Source: Paraspadella gotoi
Lineage: Eukaryota > Chaetognatha
DNA: 64,000 nucleotides
Assembly (NCBI GenBank): GCA_051294375.1
Contig: JBJCIZ010000744.1
Location: forward strand, 2,055,252 to 2,119,251
Reading direction: 5' to 3'
Shown in pieces: positions 37,082 to 47,200 of this stretch. Under the pieces are notes generated by a model, which was given only the letters and a program-made list of their open reading frames with translations, was not told where the DNA came from and did no database searches. Positions within the stretch are counted from its first letter, which is position 1. Every line of letters starts with the position of its first letter. The position numbers and the translations under genes are program-made.

Positions 37082-37085
37082 ATTT
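34883..37085. repeat. Right arm of large palindrome 2
   Basis: The reverse complement of 30738-32900. 34883-36368 mirrors unit copy A, including the ATGAC pentamers (35946-35969) and the CTCGCCC heptamers (about 36220-36262). 36369-37085 mirrors repeat R3 copy 2 and its outer CT tract. It ends about 80 bases before the first muscleblind exon found. (GA)n tracts lie at 36390-36462, 36590-36678 and 37021-37080. Confidence 0.9.
37021..37080. repeat. (GA)n tract upstream of the first muscleblind exon seen
   Basis: A GA dinucleotide array ending 84 bases before the splice acceptor at 37164. It is complementary to the (CT)n tract at 39541-39608. Confidence 0.97.
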
Positions 37086-37164
37086 AATTTAAATTTTTAA
37101 TTTAATTAATTACAATTGCAATCAAAAGTTACCTCACCTTCTTTTTTCTCCCTCACTCCACCAG

Positions 37165-37374
37165 GGAAAGTGCCAACGCAAAGACCCGCCCTGCAAGTAC
37201 CTTCACCCGCCGCAGCATCTTCGCGAGCAGCTGCTGGCCAACGGACGCAACAACCTGATCCTTAAAAACACCGCGGCGATGCTGGCGGCGCAGCAGGCCG
37301 CTGCGGTGTCCGCGCACGTTCCTTACCATCAGGCGGCCATCATCTCCGCCGCGACGGGGATGCAGCCGCAGGTG
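37165..37374 (+). CDS. mbl: muscleblind exon with end of zinc finger 2
   Basis: Seventy codons in phase 0 at both ends, with acceptor 'ccaccag' before 37165 and donor GTAAGT at 37375. It begins [19 protein letters not shown], giving the C-X6-C-X3-H end of finger 2. The first Cys lies in the missing upstream exon. NGRNNL follows, as in vertebrate MBNL1, and then an Ala/Gln-rich linker. The six residues between the cysteines match fly Muscleblind; vertebrates have four. The phase-0 junction before GKC is at the same place as the conserved MBNL exon boundary. Confidence 0.94.
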
Positions 37375-37520
37375 GTAAGTTATGGGAAAGGAAGGGAAGG
37401 GAAATTGTGAAGATGGATGATCTAGATATGGTCTAGGTCTCGATCTAGGTCTAGGACAAGGAGTCGGGGATTTATAGTAGTGATTCTATATTATGAGTCG
37501 TTATTTTCTTTTCTTCGGCC

Positions 37521-37560
<40 letters not shown>

Positions 37561-37755
37561 CTGTTAAAACAATCCCTTTTTTAACCACTACAGGGAGGAA
37601 ACCTCTTGGCCCCAGGGTACAATCCATACTTGAGCTCCACCCACGGACCCACGGCCCTTTCCCTCCACAGGTAAACGCGATAAAAAAAAATCAATAAATC
37701 AATCAAAATCAATAAATCAATCAATTTAAAAACAATGTATATTCAATATTGGTAA

Positions 37756-37813
<58 letters not shown>

Positions 37814-39554
37814 TGACTAATAAATATTTTTTTAAATTGTCTTCAGTGCTCTAGTCCCTCACCATGGACATCAGTCTAGTAATCAGCCCACGAGCGGCGC
37901 TGCTCCCGGCTACGCCCACCAGCAGCCGCAAGGTAAGGCTCTCTGATTTATTTATTTATTTATTTATTCATTTGTTTTTTAGTATGTATGTTTATGTATG
38001 TATTTTGATTGTTTCATTTGTTTATTTGATTATCAGTTCATTGTTTCATTTTTTTATTTGTTTCATTAGTTTATTGGTTTATGCTTTCATTGATTTTCAT
38101 AATTAGTATGAAGAGAAAACATTTTTCGTAATTTATTATATAATATTTGTTTATTTATTTATTTATTTAATTTTTTTTTCTTTTAAAATTTTCCGTTTTT
38201 TCCTCGGCAGGCCAGAGTGATGGCAGCACTGCCCAACACCAACTAGTCCAACAACCAATCAATGTGATCCATCTCCTTCAATTGTGAATGCCCAAAAACT
38301 TCAGCGCACTGATAGGCTGGAGGTGAGTTCCCTCCGTTTAAACTTACCTAAACCGGTATATTAGTTTCATTTTTTTTTGTTATTGGTAATTAAGTTCCAG
38401 ACTAGAGACAAAATGCTCTTTGGTTCTTTATTTAACGTTTTTTGTTTTAGAGTCAGTAAAAGTATAAATATTAAAATATTTATATTAAAACGAATCATTG
38501 ATTAAAAGCGAATATTAGAAATCCGTAGAAATGAAACAATGAATAATGATGAGCTCTAGATGGAATCGAATCTTACGATTGTTAAATATTTGTATCTGTT
38601 TTCCCCACTAATGATTATATAATAGAACAACAAAATTCAAACTTCAAATCTAAAAAAGAAAAAGATGATGAAAATTTAAAGATATTCTGGAGCTGATCCT
38701 GGAGCTTGCTTAATAATAATATAATATAATAATATAATATATAATACTTATATCTCCTCATTAATAAAACAAGGTAAATTTTTTTTTTTATCAAAACTCT
38801 AGTTTGAGATAAAAGGAAAAGTTGACATTCAATATTTGAACTATTTAAATTTTAATTTTTTCTCTTATTTAAAAAAAATTTAACTATTAATTCATTAAAA
38901 TTTAATGATTTGAAACGTTTTATACAAAGAGAGATACACTCTCCCCCCCCCCCTCAACTCGTTTCCACCGTCCGATGACTAATACCTAAAATTAATAACT
39001 TCATTTCCAAAGCAGCGCAACTTTTTTGCACAAAACGAATTCTTGACGCAAGATTAGATTAGTTTCACTTTTTTTTTATTACATGCAACATCAACCCAAA
39101 TATATATTTATAAAAAAAAGTTTATTAATCCATTTTTTTGCACTTTTCTTGCGCCGCTGCATTCTGTCTTTTTTCTGTATTTTTAGCTCCAAAAAATTTT
39201 TCCATGTGCGATTTTCGCTTTATTTTTCTCTCTCTTTCTCTCGCTCTAATTTGAAAATAAAAAAAAAAAGATTATGAGTACAAATTAAAGTTAGTACCAT
39301 CTTAGAAATAAAAAAAAATCATTGGATTTTATTATAAACGATAGATTTACATATACCATTTCGTCTAAATTGGTACTCAACTAACACACAAATTATTGTT
39401 TTTTCTTCATTCTTTCTTCTCTCTTGTTTTTTCGTCCGCTGTTTTTGCCAACCGCTTCGAAATTCCCGCTACATTTTGATGGCCGCTTAAAAAAAAAAAA
39501 AAAAAAAAAAAACCGGGCACGCACTATTTTCGTTTTCTCTACTCTCTCTACTCT

Positions 39555-39613
<59 letters not shown>

Positions 39614-42600
39614 AAAACAAAAAGGTATGTCGCGAGTTTCAACGTGGCAATTGCAACCGTTCGCCCTCCGACTGCCGTTACGCCCACCCGCCCGAGTCGA
39701 TCAGCGTAGACGCCTGCGACAACGCAGTCACCGTTTGCATGGACCATTTGAAGGGCAAGTGCTCTCGAGACGCTTGCAAGTATTTCCATCCGCCTCAGCA
39801 CCTACAGGTTCAAATCAAAACCGCGCAGCAGCGGGCCTCGGTCGCCGCGGCCGCCGCTTCGGTCGCCGCGGCCGCCGCGGCGGCCGGAGCGGTCGTCGGC
39901 GGCGGGTCGAAAGGCGGCGGAGGAACGCCCGTCGTTTGCCCGGGGGGCGGAGGGGGATTGGGGTTGGTAGGTAACGCCGGGGCGGGCGCCGCCTCGTGCT
40001 CTGTCGCTAACGCCGCCGCCGCTTCGTCCGCTTCGGCGGCGTCGTCCGTTCGCGCGATCGGCGTCGCCGCCGGCGGCGGCACCGCCACGCCTATAGCACT
40101 TTCCGCCGCTAACCCGGTCGCTGCATCCGTGCCTCTCCCCTCGGCGTCCCACGGCCCAACCTCGGCCGTGGCGGCCGCTCAAGTTGCGCTTGTGGCAGCC
40201 GCTGCTGCTTCTCATGGCTCCACAATGGTAGGCGACTCTAAGTTTGCCTTTTTTTTTGGTTCTTTTTTTTTTTTCTTTTAAAAATTATTACTTATATCTT
40301 AATTTTTCATTCTCAACTAGTCATTTACGCTCGCATGCTTTTTTTTTTGGCAATTAAAAACAAAAAATAAAAAAGAAATTCAAATTGCTTGGCTTATCTA
40401 AATGAAATTTCCGTTCTTTGCTTGCTAATGCTTAATGATTATTCATAAATCATATCCTAGTTATATTCGCCCTTTTCCCCTTACATCCCCTAATGTTTTG
40501 CACATTAATTCATACTAAAAAGTTTAGACGTTTTTAATACAATAAAATATTAAGTTTCAACGCTCACCGTTAATACTAGTACACAGTTAATACACAGTTA
40601 ATACTAGTACACAGAAATAGGAAAAAAAAAAAGAGAAATAAGGTCTAATGGGGAAAACAGCTTTTCTAATCAATCCATGCTTTAAATTTATTATTTTGGG
40701 TGATTCTTTATATGAGAGAAGAATTGTTTGGTTTTTTTTTTCTTAAACTTCTTGGAATCAGCAGTGATTTTGACAGATTGATCACCAAGTGTGAATCCTC
40801 GATAGATCACCCGTGATCCGCTGTGATTTAATGAGTCTAGTCTGGAATTTTTTTGCCCACCTCAAAATCGACTGCTGACGGCCATTTTAAGTTATAATGA
40901 TGTCATTTTTAGCATCATTTTTCCATAGATATATAAAAAGTCAGACGCAAAAAATTTAAATAATTAAACTAGAAATTCTTCTTTAATATTCTGCATGTCA
41001 ATTTATTTCTTTGTTTTTTTTTTTTCTCCTTATTTTACACGACGAAATTTCCGTCAATCCGCGACCTTCCTAATTCTGCAATAACCGTCGCTGCAACGAT
41101 GCAATTTCTTTGACTATCTGCAATAATTCTTTGCGAAATCGACGTTTTGATTCGACGAAAACAAAACACTTCTCACACACACACACACACACACATTTTC
41201 ACTCACACATCAAGGCTGAAGGAGAACTGAATCCTCTCGATGCGGCGATGGCAGTGGCCCAACGAGCCTCGGAAGGCCCCCTCTTGGAGCCTGGCCGACC
41301 GCGGGCGATCCCGACCACGCCGTCGACGACCGACTCCAGTTCCGCCGTCTCCTCCATCGAGGTCATCACCAACGCCGCCCTTACGGCGCCCCACCGGCCG
41401 ATCTCGGCGCCGCCGGCATCTCTCGACGCCGCGGCGCCGCACGGCTGGACCCAACAGCAGCACGAACTGCCAAAGACGACGACGACGGCGCCGCTGGCGC
41501 CCGTTTTCGTCGGCAAGAAGCGCCCCTGTGATCAAATGTCTGATGTGATAAACTGCCAAGGTGCCGTCGCCGTTCACGCCGCCGCCTTCGCCAACTATTC
41601 TCACCAACAACAACAACTACAACAACAACAACAACAACAAACCGTTTCCTTCTCGCCTTCCAACGCGCAGCACGCCGCCGCCGTCGCCGCAGCCGCCGCC
41701 GCCGCGGCCAACTACTCTCAGCAACAACAGCACATCAACAACGCGGCCGTCCTGCAAGCCACGTTGATCGGCGGCCAACATCCCGTCTTGGTACAGTCTT
41801 CCCATTTTTGTTTATTTTTTGTTTCTTGTTTTTTTTTTTTTGTTTTTTTTTTTGGGGGGGGGTTTCTAAGTTTTCTTTTTTTTTAATTCTCCAGCAAGAT
41901 GTCTTTTTGTTTGAAAGATCGAGAATTACGTTTTGCTTTTTTTTATTTCAGTTTTTTCTCGCGGTTTTTTTTTCTTTTCTGTAATTTTTAGATATTTTTT
42001 AAGTTTTTTTTTTATACATAGTCACCATGGTTTGCAAAATGCCCTATTTTTTTGTTATTAAAATTTATTTTCTTGAGATATATTTGCATGCTTTATTAAC
42101 TATATCTATTCTTTCGTTTTGGTTTTTAGTGATAAATCGTGATTCAGTGACATCGTGAGTAGAGATAATTGCATTTAAGTTGAAGCCTGGATTGATTCAC
42201 ATTTGGGCCTCTGAGAAACGAGTAGCTTACACGAAAAACCTTAATATAAAATTTTTCTTTTTAACTTTTGCCTTTAGCACTCTGGTTAGGAGGAAGCTTA
42301 AGCTAATTTTCGTGACAAAATATGTGAGAAAAACAAATTTTACAAAACTTTTTTTTTAAGTAAAATAACAAAATTTTGCAAACCAGCAGCAAGTAAATCG
42401 AAGAAAGAAACGAATTAATTTTACGAAATGGGAAATTTCTAAGCAAGCAGTGATTTCTAAGCAAGCAGTGATGATGAAGCTTGTTATTGTAATAATACAG
42501 CATTATATAAGCGAATGGTATGATTATCACCAAAAAAAAAATCTTTCCACAAAAATGATTTGCGGCAGATATTTCTCAGAAACAATTTTTTTTTATTTGT

Positions 42601-44917
42601 TAAAACATGTTGCTTCTTTTTCTAATTTAATTTTATATTTTCAAATTTGACCGTTAATTAATTTTAAAACTCTTTTTTAGGTCTATTTCTAAAAATTTCA
42701 TCATCATCTCTGGTGGACTTGCACCGTAGGTGTCATGTTTACAACGGATGAATTTGTATAATTTGATATTGATACTCGATGTTACTTATATAAAAATACA
42801 TCACCAAATTATACAAATTTAGTCGAAAACCGCCCTGCCGTGCATAGTCACGTTAACTCAAACGTAAGTTAACAATTTTTTTTTTACCTTGTTACTCTCT
42901 AAATCTTTGCCATAGAGCAGAAGCTTCATGCCTTTTCTATATATCAAACAAAAGCCTAAAAATTCGGTGTATCCTTTTTAATGCACCCACCCTTCTCAAA
43001 ATAAAAAAAAGATGAAAATGTCCCCCGCAAGTCATTTTTGTGTCTTTTCCGCATCAAACGGCTTACAAGTGCATCTTTTCTTTTCTTTCCCTCTCCACCT
43101 CCCTATAATTCCTTGGCAACGAACAACAACAACTACGAAAAAAAAAACAAAAAAAAAACAAATGAACTCTGCTGTTTTCTGCCGCTCAAATAATTGCGCT
43201 GTCAATCAACATGATCTCTCTATATCTTTATACACTACGCAACACGTTTCGCTCTTACTGTGTTTGTTTACCAAAACAATAATCAAACCAAAACAAAACA
43301 AAATAAATTTGGTTTTTCCTTTCTGCCGCTATTCCTATGCATATAAACGCCAATCCCCCAACGGCCTATCCCCGCCCCCCCAACTCCATCGGCTATTCCC
43401 CATCCGATGGTCAAACATTATATCGTTGCTACTCGCATCTTGGAATTAAAAAAAAAAAACACAAAAAATCGTTAATATATAAACATAAATAAAATTTATA
43501 AAGCATGGAACGTAAAAAAAAAATCAAAAATCCAAACTTAATGAACGAAAATGCAAAAAAAAAAAAAAAAAGCATCAGCAAAATAACATGCCAGGTTTAG
43601 GTCATCCCGTTGCTAAGAGACCAGCCTTAGCCGATGCTAAAAGCGGTGTTCCCGTGTACCCCAGCCTGCCGCTCCCGCGCTAACTCGGCCGCTTATCACC
43701 AGGCCGCAGCTTTAGCCGCTATGCAACTGCAGCAAACAGCCACATCTGCCCAGCAAAATGCTTTTGTACCCGTGTCATGTAAGTGATCGGCCCATCGGTG
43801 ATTAGTTTTTTTGTTTTTTTTTTTCATTCTTTCATTCTTTTTGTTTCATATTTTGTTTTTCCGCTTTGGTGTTTTCATTTTTATCGCTTTGCCAAAATAT
43901 TTTTTTTTAACGCTACAATCAGCTTTTCGGGTTATTTTTGTTATCCCCCGTTTTCCAGCTTTAAACGCTTTTTCATTTATTCGTTCTTTAATTTTTTTTA
44001 GCTTACTTTCAATAACCTCTTTGGAAAAGAAGTTAGTTCTTTTTTTAATAAACAAATACAAACAAATATTATCGTTCCCTTAACTATTTACGCGAGATTA
44101 AGAATTAGCAGACAACATTTTTTTCTTAAATTTGATTCCGTTTCACTCGATGAAATTGACTGATATTTTTTTGTGCTTCCTTACCGATGTAGTAATATAA
44201 TATGTACTGGTGTTTTTATAGCTGCTAAATTCGAGCTTATTTCGCTAAAAGAAAAGAAAAAAAAAGAAATACGCGCGATTTTCTTTTTAAGGGGTTAAGT
44301 TCATAAAATAAACTAAAAATAAACCTAAACAAAAAAAACTTACCATAAGATTCTGATTAATCATTTTATTATACTATCGATTTTAGCATCATGTGTTTAA
44401 ATCGTGTTTTAATTTAAAAAAAAACAACTTTCAGAATTTATCTTATATACAACAAACTGTATTAAGATAAATTAAAATTCAAAATTTAAACAAAAATTAA
44501 TCTTTCATAACAGCCATAACCAAATTAAAAAAACTTACATTAATTTTTTTTTTTTTGTTAATTTCGATTCTTTAAAACGAATTTAACGATCGCGAAAAAG
44601 TCGGACATTTTTAATTAATCCTTCAACCCTCGCCTCGCTCGTTCCGACATTTTCAAAAAAAAAAAAATAAAAAAATAAAAAAACCCCAAAATTCCCCCTT
44701 CCCCTTAAACGACCCCAAAAAAAACCTCTTCCCTTCCATACCCAACTCTTCCCACTCCCCCCCCCCGCCCCCCTCTTTCGTCGGGGTTTTTTTTCCTTCC
44801 GACGGCGCGCAGTTACAGGCCATCCACCAGGGGTACCCCGCTTCTGAGTACGTGCAACAGTACGAGGCCGCCGCGGTGTATCCCCACCAACATCCCTTCA
44901 AGCATCACTTCCAATAG
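37165..44917 (+). CDS. mbl: muscleblind (MBNL family) CCCH zinc-finger RNA-binding splicing regulator, 3' part of the gene
   Basis: Muscleblind proteins bind YGCY-type sites in pre-mRNA through two tandem CCCH zinc-finger pairs. They control alternative splicing, mRNA localisation and circular-RNA formation in nucleus and cytoplasm. Exons found: 37165-37374, 37594-37670, 37847-37932, 38211-38322, 39625-40227, 41215-41790, 43579-43778 and 44813-44917, all with AG acceptors and GT donors. Finger 2 (second half), finger 3 and finger 4 are intact. The start codon and finger 1 are not in the visible sequence. The linkers after finger 4 are unusually rich in Ala, Gly and Gln. Exons 38211-38322 and 43579-43778 carry apparent one-base frame breaks. 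CDS bases are GC-rich, unlike the AT-rich introns. Homology is certain; exact exon ends of the last two exons are less sure. Confidence 0.95.
37594..37670 (+). CDS. mbl: muscleblind linker exon with NPYL motif
   Basis: Seventy-seven bases encoding [20 protein letters not shown] and five more residues. NPYL is conserved between fly and human in the linker between the two zinc-finger pairs. The acceptor is 'ccactacag' and the donor GTAAAC. It enters in phase 0 and leaves two bases that join the next exon to make Ser. It lies 219 bases after the previous exon, with a TTTC microsatellite at about 37521-37560 in the intron between. Confidence 0.85.
37847..37932 (+). CDS. mbl: muscleblind linker exon
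   Basis: Eighty-six bases reading (S)[19 protein letters not shown] and then PGYAHQQPQ. The SALVP start parallels the PSLVP of vertebrate MBNL just after NPYL. Acceptor 'gtcttcag' and donor GTAAGG. One base carries over into the next exon. It is rich in His, Gln, Ser and Pro, as expected for the disordered inter-finger linker. Confidence 0.82.
38211..38322 (+). CDS. mbl: muscleblind exon ending in the TDRLE motif, with an apparent frame break
   Basis: Acceptor 'cctcggcag', donor GTGAGT. The 3' end reads [12 protein letters not shown] in phase 0, matching vertebrate AQKLMRTDRLE, and joins VCREF in the next exon. The frame carried in from the previous exon instead reads [17 protein letters not shown] and meets TGA at 38285-38287. 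In the TDRLE frame a TGA lies close to the exon start (38218-38220). The exon is therefore one base short (or two long). A missing base between about 38225 and 38285 is the simplest cause. An alternative acceptor inside the exon is possible but does not fit the phase of the upstream exon. Confidence 0.86.
38323..39624 (+). other. mbl: muscleblind intron between TDRLE exon and fingers 3/4 exon
   Basis: A 1.3-kb AT-rich intron. It contains a C homopolymer at about 38943-38953, a 24-base poly(A) at about 39488-39512 and a long (CT)n at 39541-39608. The CT tract probably serves as a displaced polypyrimidine tract, because a 15-base A-rich segment separates it from the AG. Confidence 0.85.
39541..39608. 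repeat. (CT)n tract upstream of the fingers 3/4 exon
   Basis: CT dinucleotides with three ACT interruptions at the start. It ends 16 bases before the exon. CT-rich RNA is a known PTB-type binding sequence, but a regulatory role here is inference. Confidence 0.95.
39625..40227 (+). CDS. mbl: muscleblind exon with zinc fingers 3 and 4 and Ala/Gly-rich linker
   Basis: 201 codons, phase 0 at both ends, acceptor 'caaaaag', donor GTAGGC. Finger 3 is C-X7-C-X6-C-X3-H (exon residues 2-22, CREFQRGNC...CRYAH) and finger 4 is C-X7-C-X4-C-X3-H (about residues 37-54, CMDHLKGKC...CKYFHPP). Both match the family spacing exactly. After [13 protein letters not shown] come about 130 residues of Ala, Gly, Ser and Val low-complexity sequence, longer than my recollection of the vertebrate linker. 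The third position is strongly GC-biased. Confidence 0.96.
40228..41214 (+). other. mbl: muscleblind intron
   Basis: A 987-base AT-rich intron with T homopolymers and a (CA)n tract at about 41175-41195 close to the acceptor. No other gene or exon is recognised within it. Confidence 0.8.
41215..41790 (+). CDS. mbl: muscleblind C-terminal exon with polyglutamine and polyalanine
   Basis: 192 codons in phase 0 at both ends, acceptor 'acatcaag', donor GTACAG. It encodes a Pro/Ala/Thr-rich stretch, then [18 protein letters not shown], which aligns with the SLKRPLEATFD region of MBNL and the VGKKRAADTSD-like region of fly. An FANYS repeat, a CAA-encoded Gln tract (about 41607-41641), polyalanine (about 41671-41708) and a second Gln run follow. 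It ends GGQHPVL, similar to IPQAVL of MBNL. The region is disordered and unusually long. The acceptor has a (CA)n tract instead of a good polypyrimidine tract. Confidence 0.85.
41791..43578 (+). other. mbl: muscleblind intron
   Basis: A 1.8-kb AT-rich intron starting with T and G homopolymers. A single TGCATG (Rbfox-type motif) lies at 42085-42090. A 17-base A run (43555-43571) lies where a polypyrimidine tract would be expected. Short frames inside have no domain. Confidence 0.75.
43579..43778 (+). CDS. mbl: muscleblind KRPALADAK exon, with an apparent frame break
   Basis: Reads [19 protein letters not shown] and then AKSGVPVY, matching LPKRPALEKTNG of MBNL and PYKRPAAEKSGIPVY of fly. It then meets TAA at 43681-43683. 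In the +1 frame it continues [18 protein letters not shown] and ends AFVPVS(C), matching ALANMQLQQHTAFLPP and FVPVSC. One surplus base (or two missing) within about 43655-43681, which contains CCCC and repeated CGC, would explain this. Donor GTAAGT at 43779, phase 1. The acceptor could be after 43572 or 43578; both keep the frame, and both follow a poly(A) run rather than pyrimidines. Confidence 0.83.
44813..44917 (+). CDS. mbl: Candidate terminal muscleblind exon
   Basis: A good acceptor (T/C-rich tract then 'ggcgcgcag') opens a 34-codon frame reading [18 protein letters not shown] and then [16 protein letters not shown], with stop TAG at 44915-44917. Its GC-rich codons and Ala/Gln/Tyr/His content fit the gene. 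It starts in phase 0, so it joins in frame to the exon ending at 41790 but not to the phase-1 exon ending at 43778. That suggests an isoform that skips 43579-43778, or an unseen exon between. I do not recognise this C-terminus from known isoforms. Confidence 0.6.
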   Translation, partial: LQAIHQGYPASEYVQQYEAAAVYPHQHPFKHHFQ

Positions 44918-45321
44918 CGAGGCTTTCTTTCCGCGGAAGGCTGGCGATGCTCACGGGTGGCTCCTTAACTTTGCTGACATTTGTTATATTTTTTAAAAAA
45001 AGGGTGAGTTTTTAAACAAATAAGTTGGGGAAATTGTTTGTTGAAAATTTTTTTGGGAACAATTTTTTGAAAGAAATGAATCGGATAAGATATTGAGTGT
45101 TGTATTTTTTCTTTGGGAGGAATGTTTGCACGGTTTCAGAATTATTGAAAAGTCTATGAAGTTGCCTTAAGTCGACTGAGACCGGGTCAGTTCTAATGAA
45201 GTTTCCCTATGTCTCTCTCTCTCTCTCATTCTCTCTCTCTCTCCCTCTCTCTCCAGGTGATATAATTCTACAATTACTTTACCACAATGTAACCAAGTGA
45301 CCAATGAAAACCGAAAATCGG

Positions 45322-45322
45322 C

Positions 45323-45391
<69 letters not shown>
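45322..45391. repeat. (CT)n microsatellite
   Basis: About 35 perfect CT repeats followed by a GC-rich block with repeated 'gccgac' elements (45440-45545). Confidence 0.97.
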
Positions 45392-45393
<2 letters not shown>

Positions 45394-47155
45394 TCATCGA
45401 CTTCGGTGCGGAGAAACCGTCCGGCAAAACCTGTCCGGACTTTGCCGGTGCCGCCGACTTGCGCCGACGTTTAGGCGAAAACCGCTCGCCGACGCAAGCC
45501 GACACCGTCCGCCGACGCAAGCCGACAACGCCCGCCGACGCCGATCAGAAGGAAAAAAAATTTTTTTTCTCGTGAACTTTTTTCGGTTTTTTTTAATTTT
45601 TTTTTATTGTGTGTGGAAGAAATAGGATCTCAAATCGAGAAGAAATTTTGACCGTTAAGGAAACGTCTTCCAAATTAACATTTTTTTGTTTTTGTTTTCC
45701 TTTGTTTTATCATAACCACAATTCATAATATTCAATTCATTTTTCTTAATATATCAGATGAGGTAATGGTATATGAATAAAGATAAATCTTAATGTCTTC
45801 CATTTAGTTACATTAGACGGCGTTTATCACTTTTTTTTTAAAATTAAGTAATAATTAATCTTCAAAATTATAAAAAAAAACAAAATAACAACGGTTCAGA
45901 TTTCTTTCGGTTTTGACATTTTTTCCTTAATTTAATTTTTAACAAAAAAACAAACAAACTAAAGACGGCGATAAAGAAGTGTGATAATAATTTTGTAATA
46001 TCATCATTTGACTATCATTATCATCGAGTTTTTGAATTATTGCAAAAGTTTTTTTTCTTGTTAAGACATTTTTTAAACCACAATTTTTTTTCTATCGAAA
46101 TGGTTTTTTTTTTTAAGAGTCAAAAAGAAAAGAATCTTCGTGAGTCTCAAATTCACAAATTCCGCTGCAATTGAAATATTATTATGATTATTATTATCTC
46201 GGGTGGATTTGTCAAATAATCATGTTGATGCTATAAATACTAGTCTGTGTGAACTACATCCTTTTGTACGATGGAGATTTTAACCTGTTTTTTTTTTCTA
46301 TGTACATATATTGTACCTTATAACAGATTTATTTGGCATTTTTAATGATTTCATTAGCGTACAAGTATGGATGTACCTACTGTCTTTTACTACTGTTTTT
46401 TCAAGTAAATACTTAAAAGTTGATATTTTTGGTAAGTGCAGGAGTAAGTTGGGACTTTCTTCCAACAAAACTGTACTTTTGTAAATTTTGATTACTTGTT
46501 CGACTTGTACGACTGGGATTATGTACGATTCATTAAAGCATGCCAGATTTCACGGCGCTTAGTCAATGAAAATTTTATTTTAGAAATTAAAAAAGTGTAT
46601 CAATGAATTTGATTGTGAAATGTATCGGTTATTGAAAATCGAGTTTTTATAAGTTCCTATATTCCATAATCTTTTGTCGCAAAGTAATCAGCCATTGAGA
46701 GAAGTACAGCTTAGAAGGAAGAAAGGGCCAGCCCTGTATATTTGTAATCCTCTCTCTCGCTCTCAGTTTTTTTTCTCTCTCTCTCCCTCTCTCTCCTAAA
46801 CATTCTGATATACGAAAAAACAAAAACTCCTTCATATTTCAAAATGTATTGACTTGAGTTTTTTAACTTGACCCTTTTTCTCACAAGCTGTGACGACTTC
46901 TTATATTCTTCTTCTCTTAAAACAAAAACAAAAACAAAACAAAGTTGACCGTGAATTTGTCGTGAAACACTTTTTTCATTCACTGTTTGAAAAAAAAAAC
47001 GCAAATGTTTTTTGTTTTTTTTTTGGTTTATATATATATATTCACAAGCAGTCAAATACATTGTATATTCTTGGGAAGGTTTTTTTTCTTACTTATTTTT
47101 GAAGTACTTTTCAACTTAAAAAGAAACGAAATAAGAACTAATGTTTCGTTAAAGA

Positions 47156-47157
<2 letters not shown>

Positions 47158-47199
<42 letters not shown>
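47158..47199. repeat. (AT)n microsatellite
   Basis: About 21 perfect AT repeats. Shorter TATATA runs occur nearby. Confidence 0.95.

Positions 47200-47200
<1 letters not shown>

Noticed and set aside
39810-40215. Minus-strand frames antisense to the fingers 3/4 exon
   Set aside because: Shadow frames caused by GC-rich Ala codons of the real exon.
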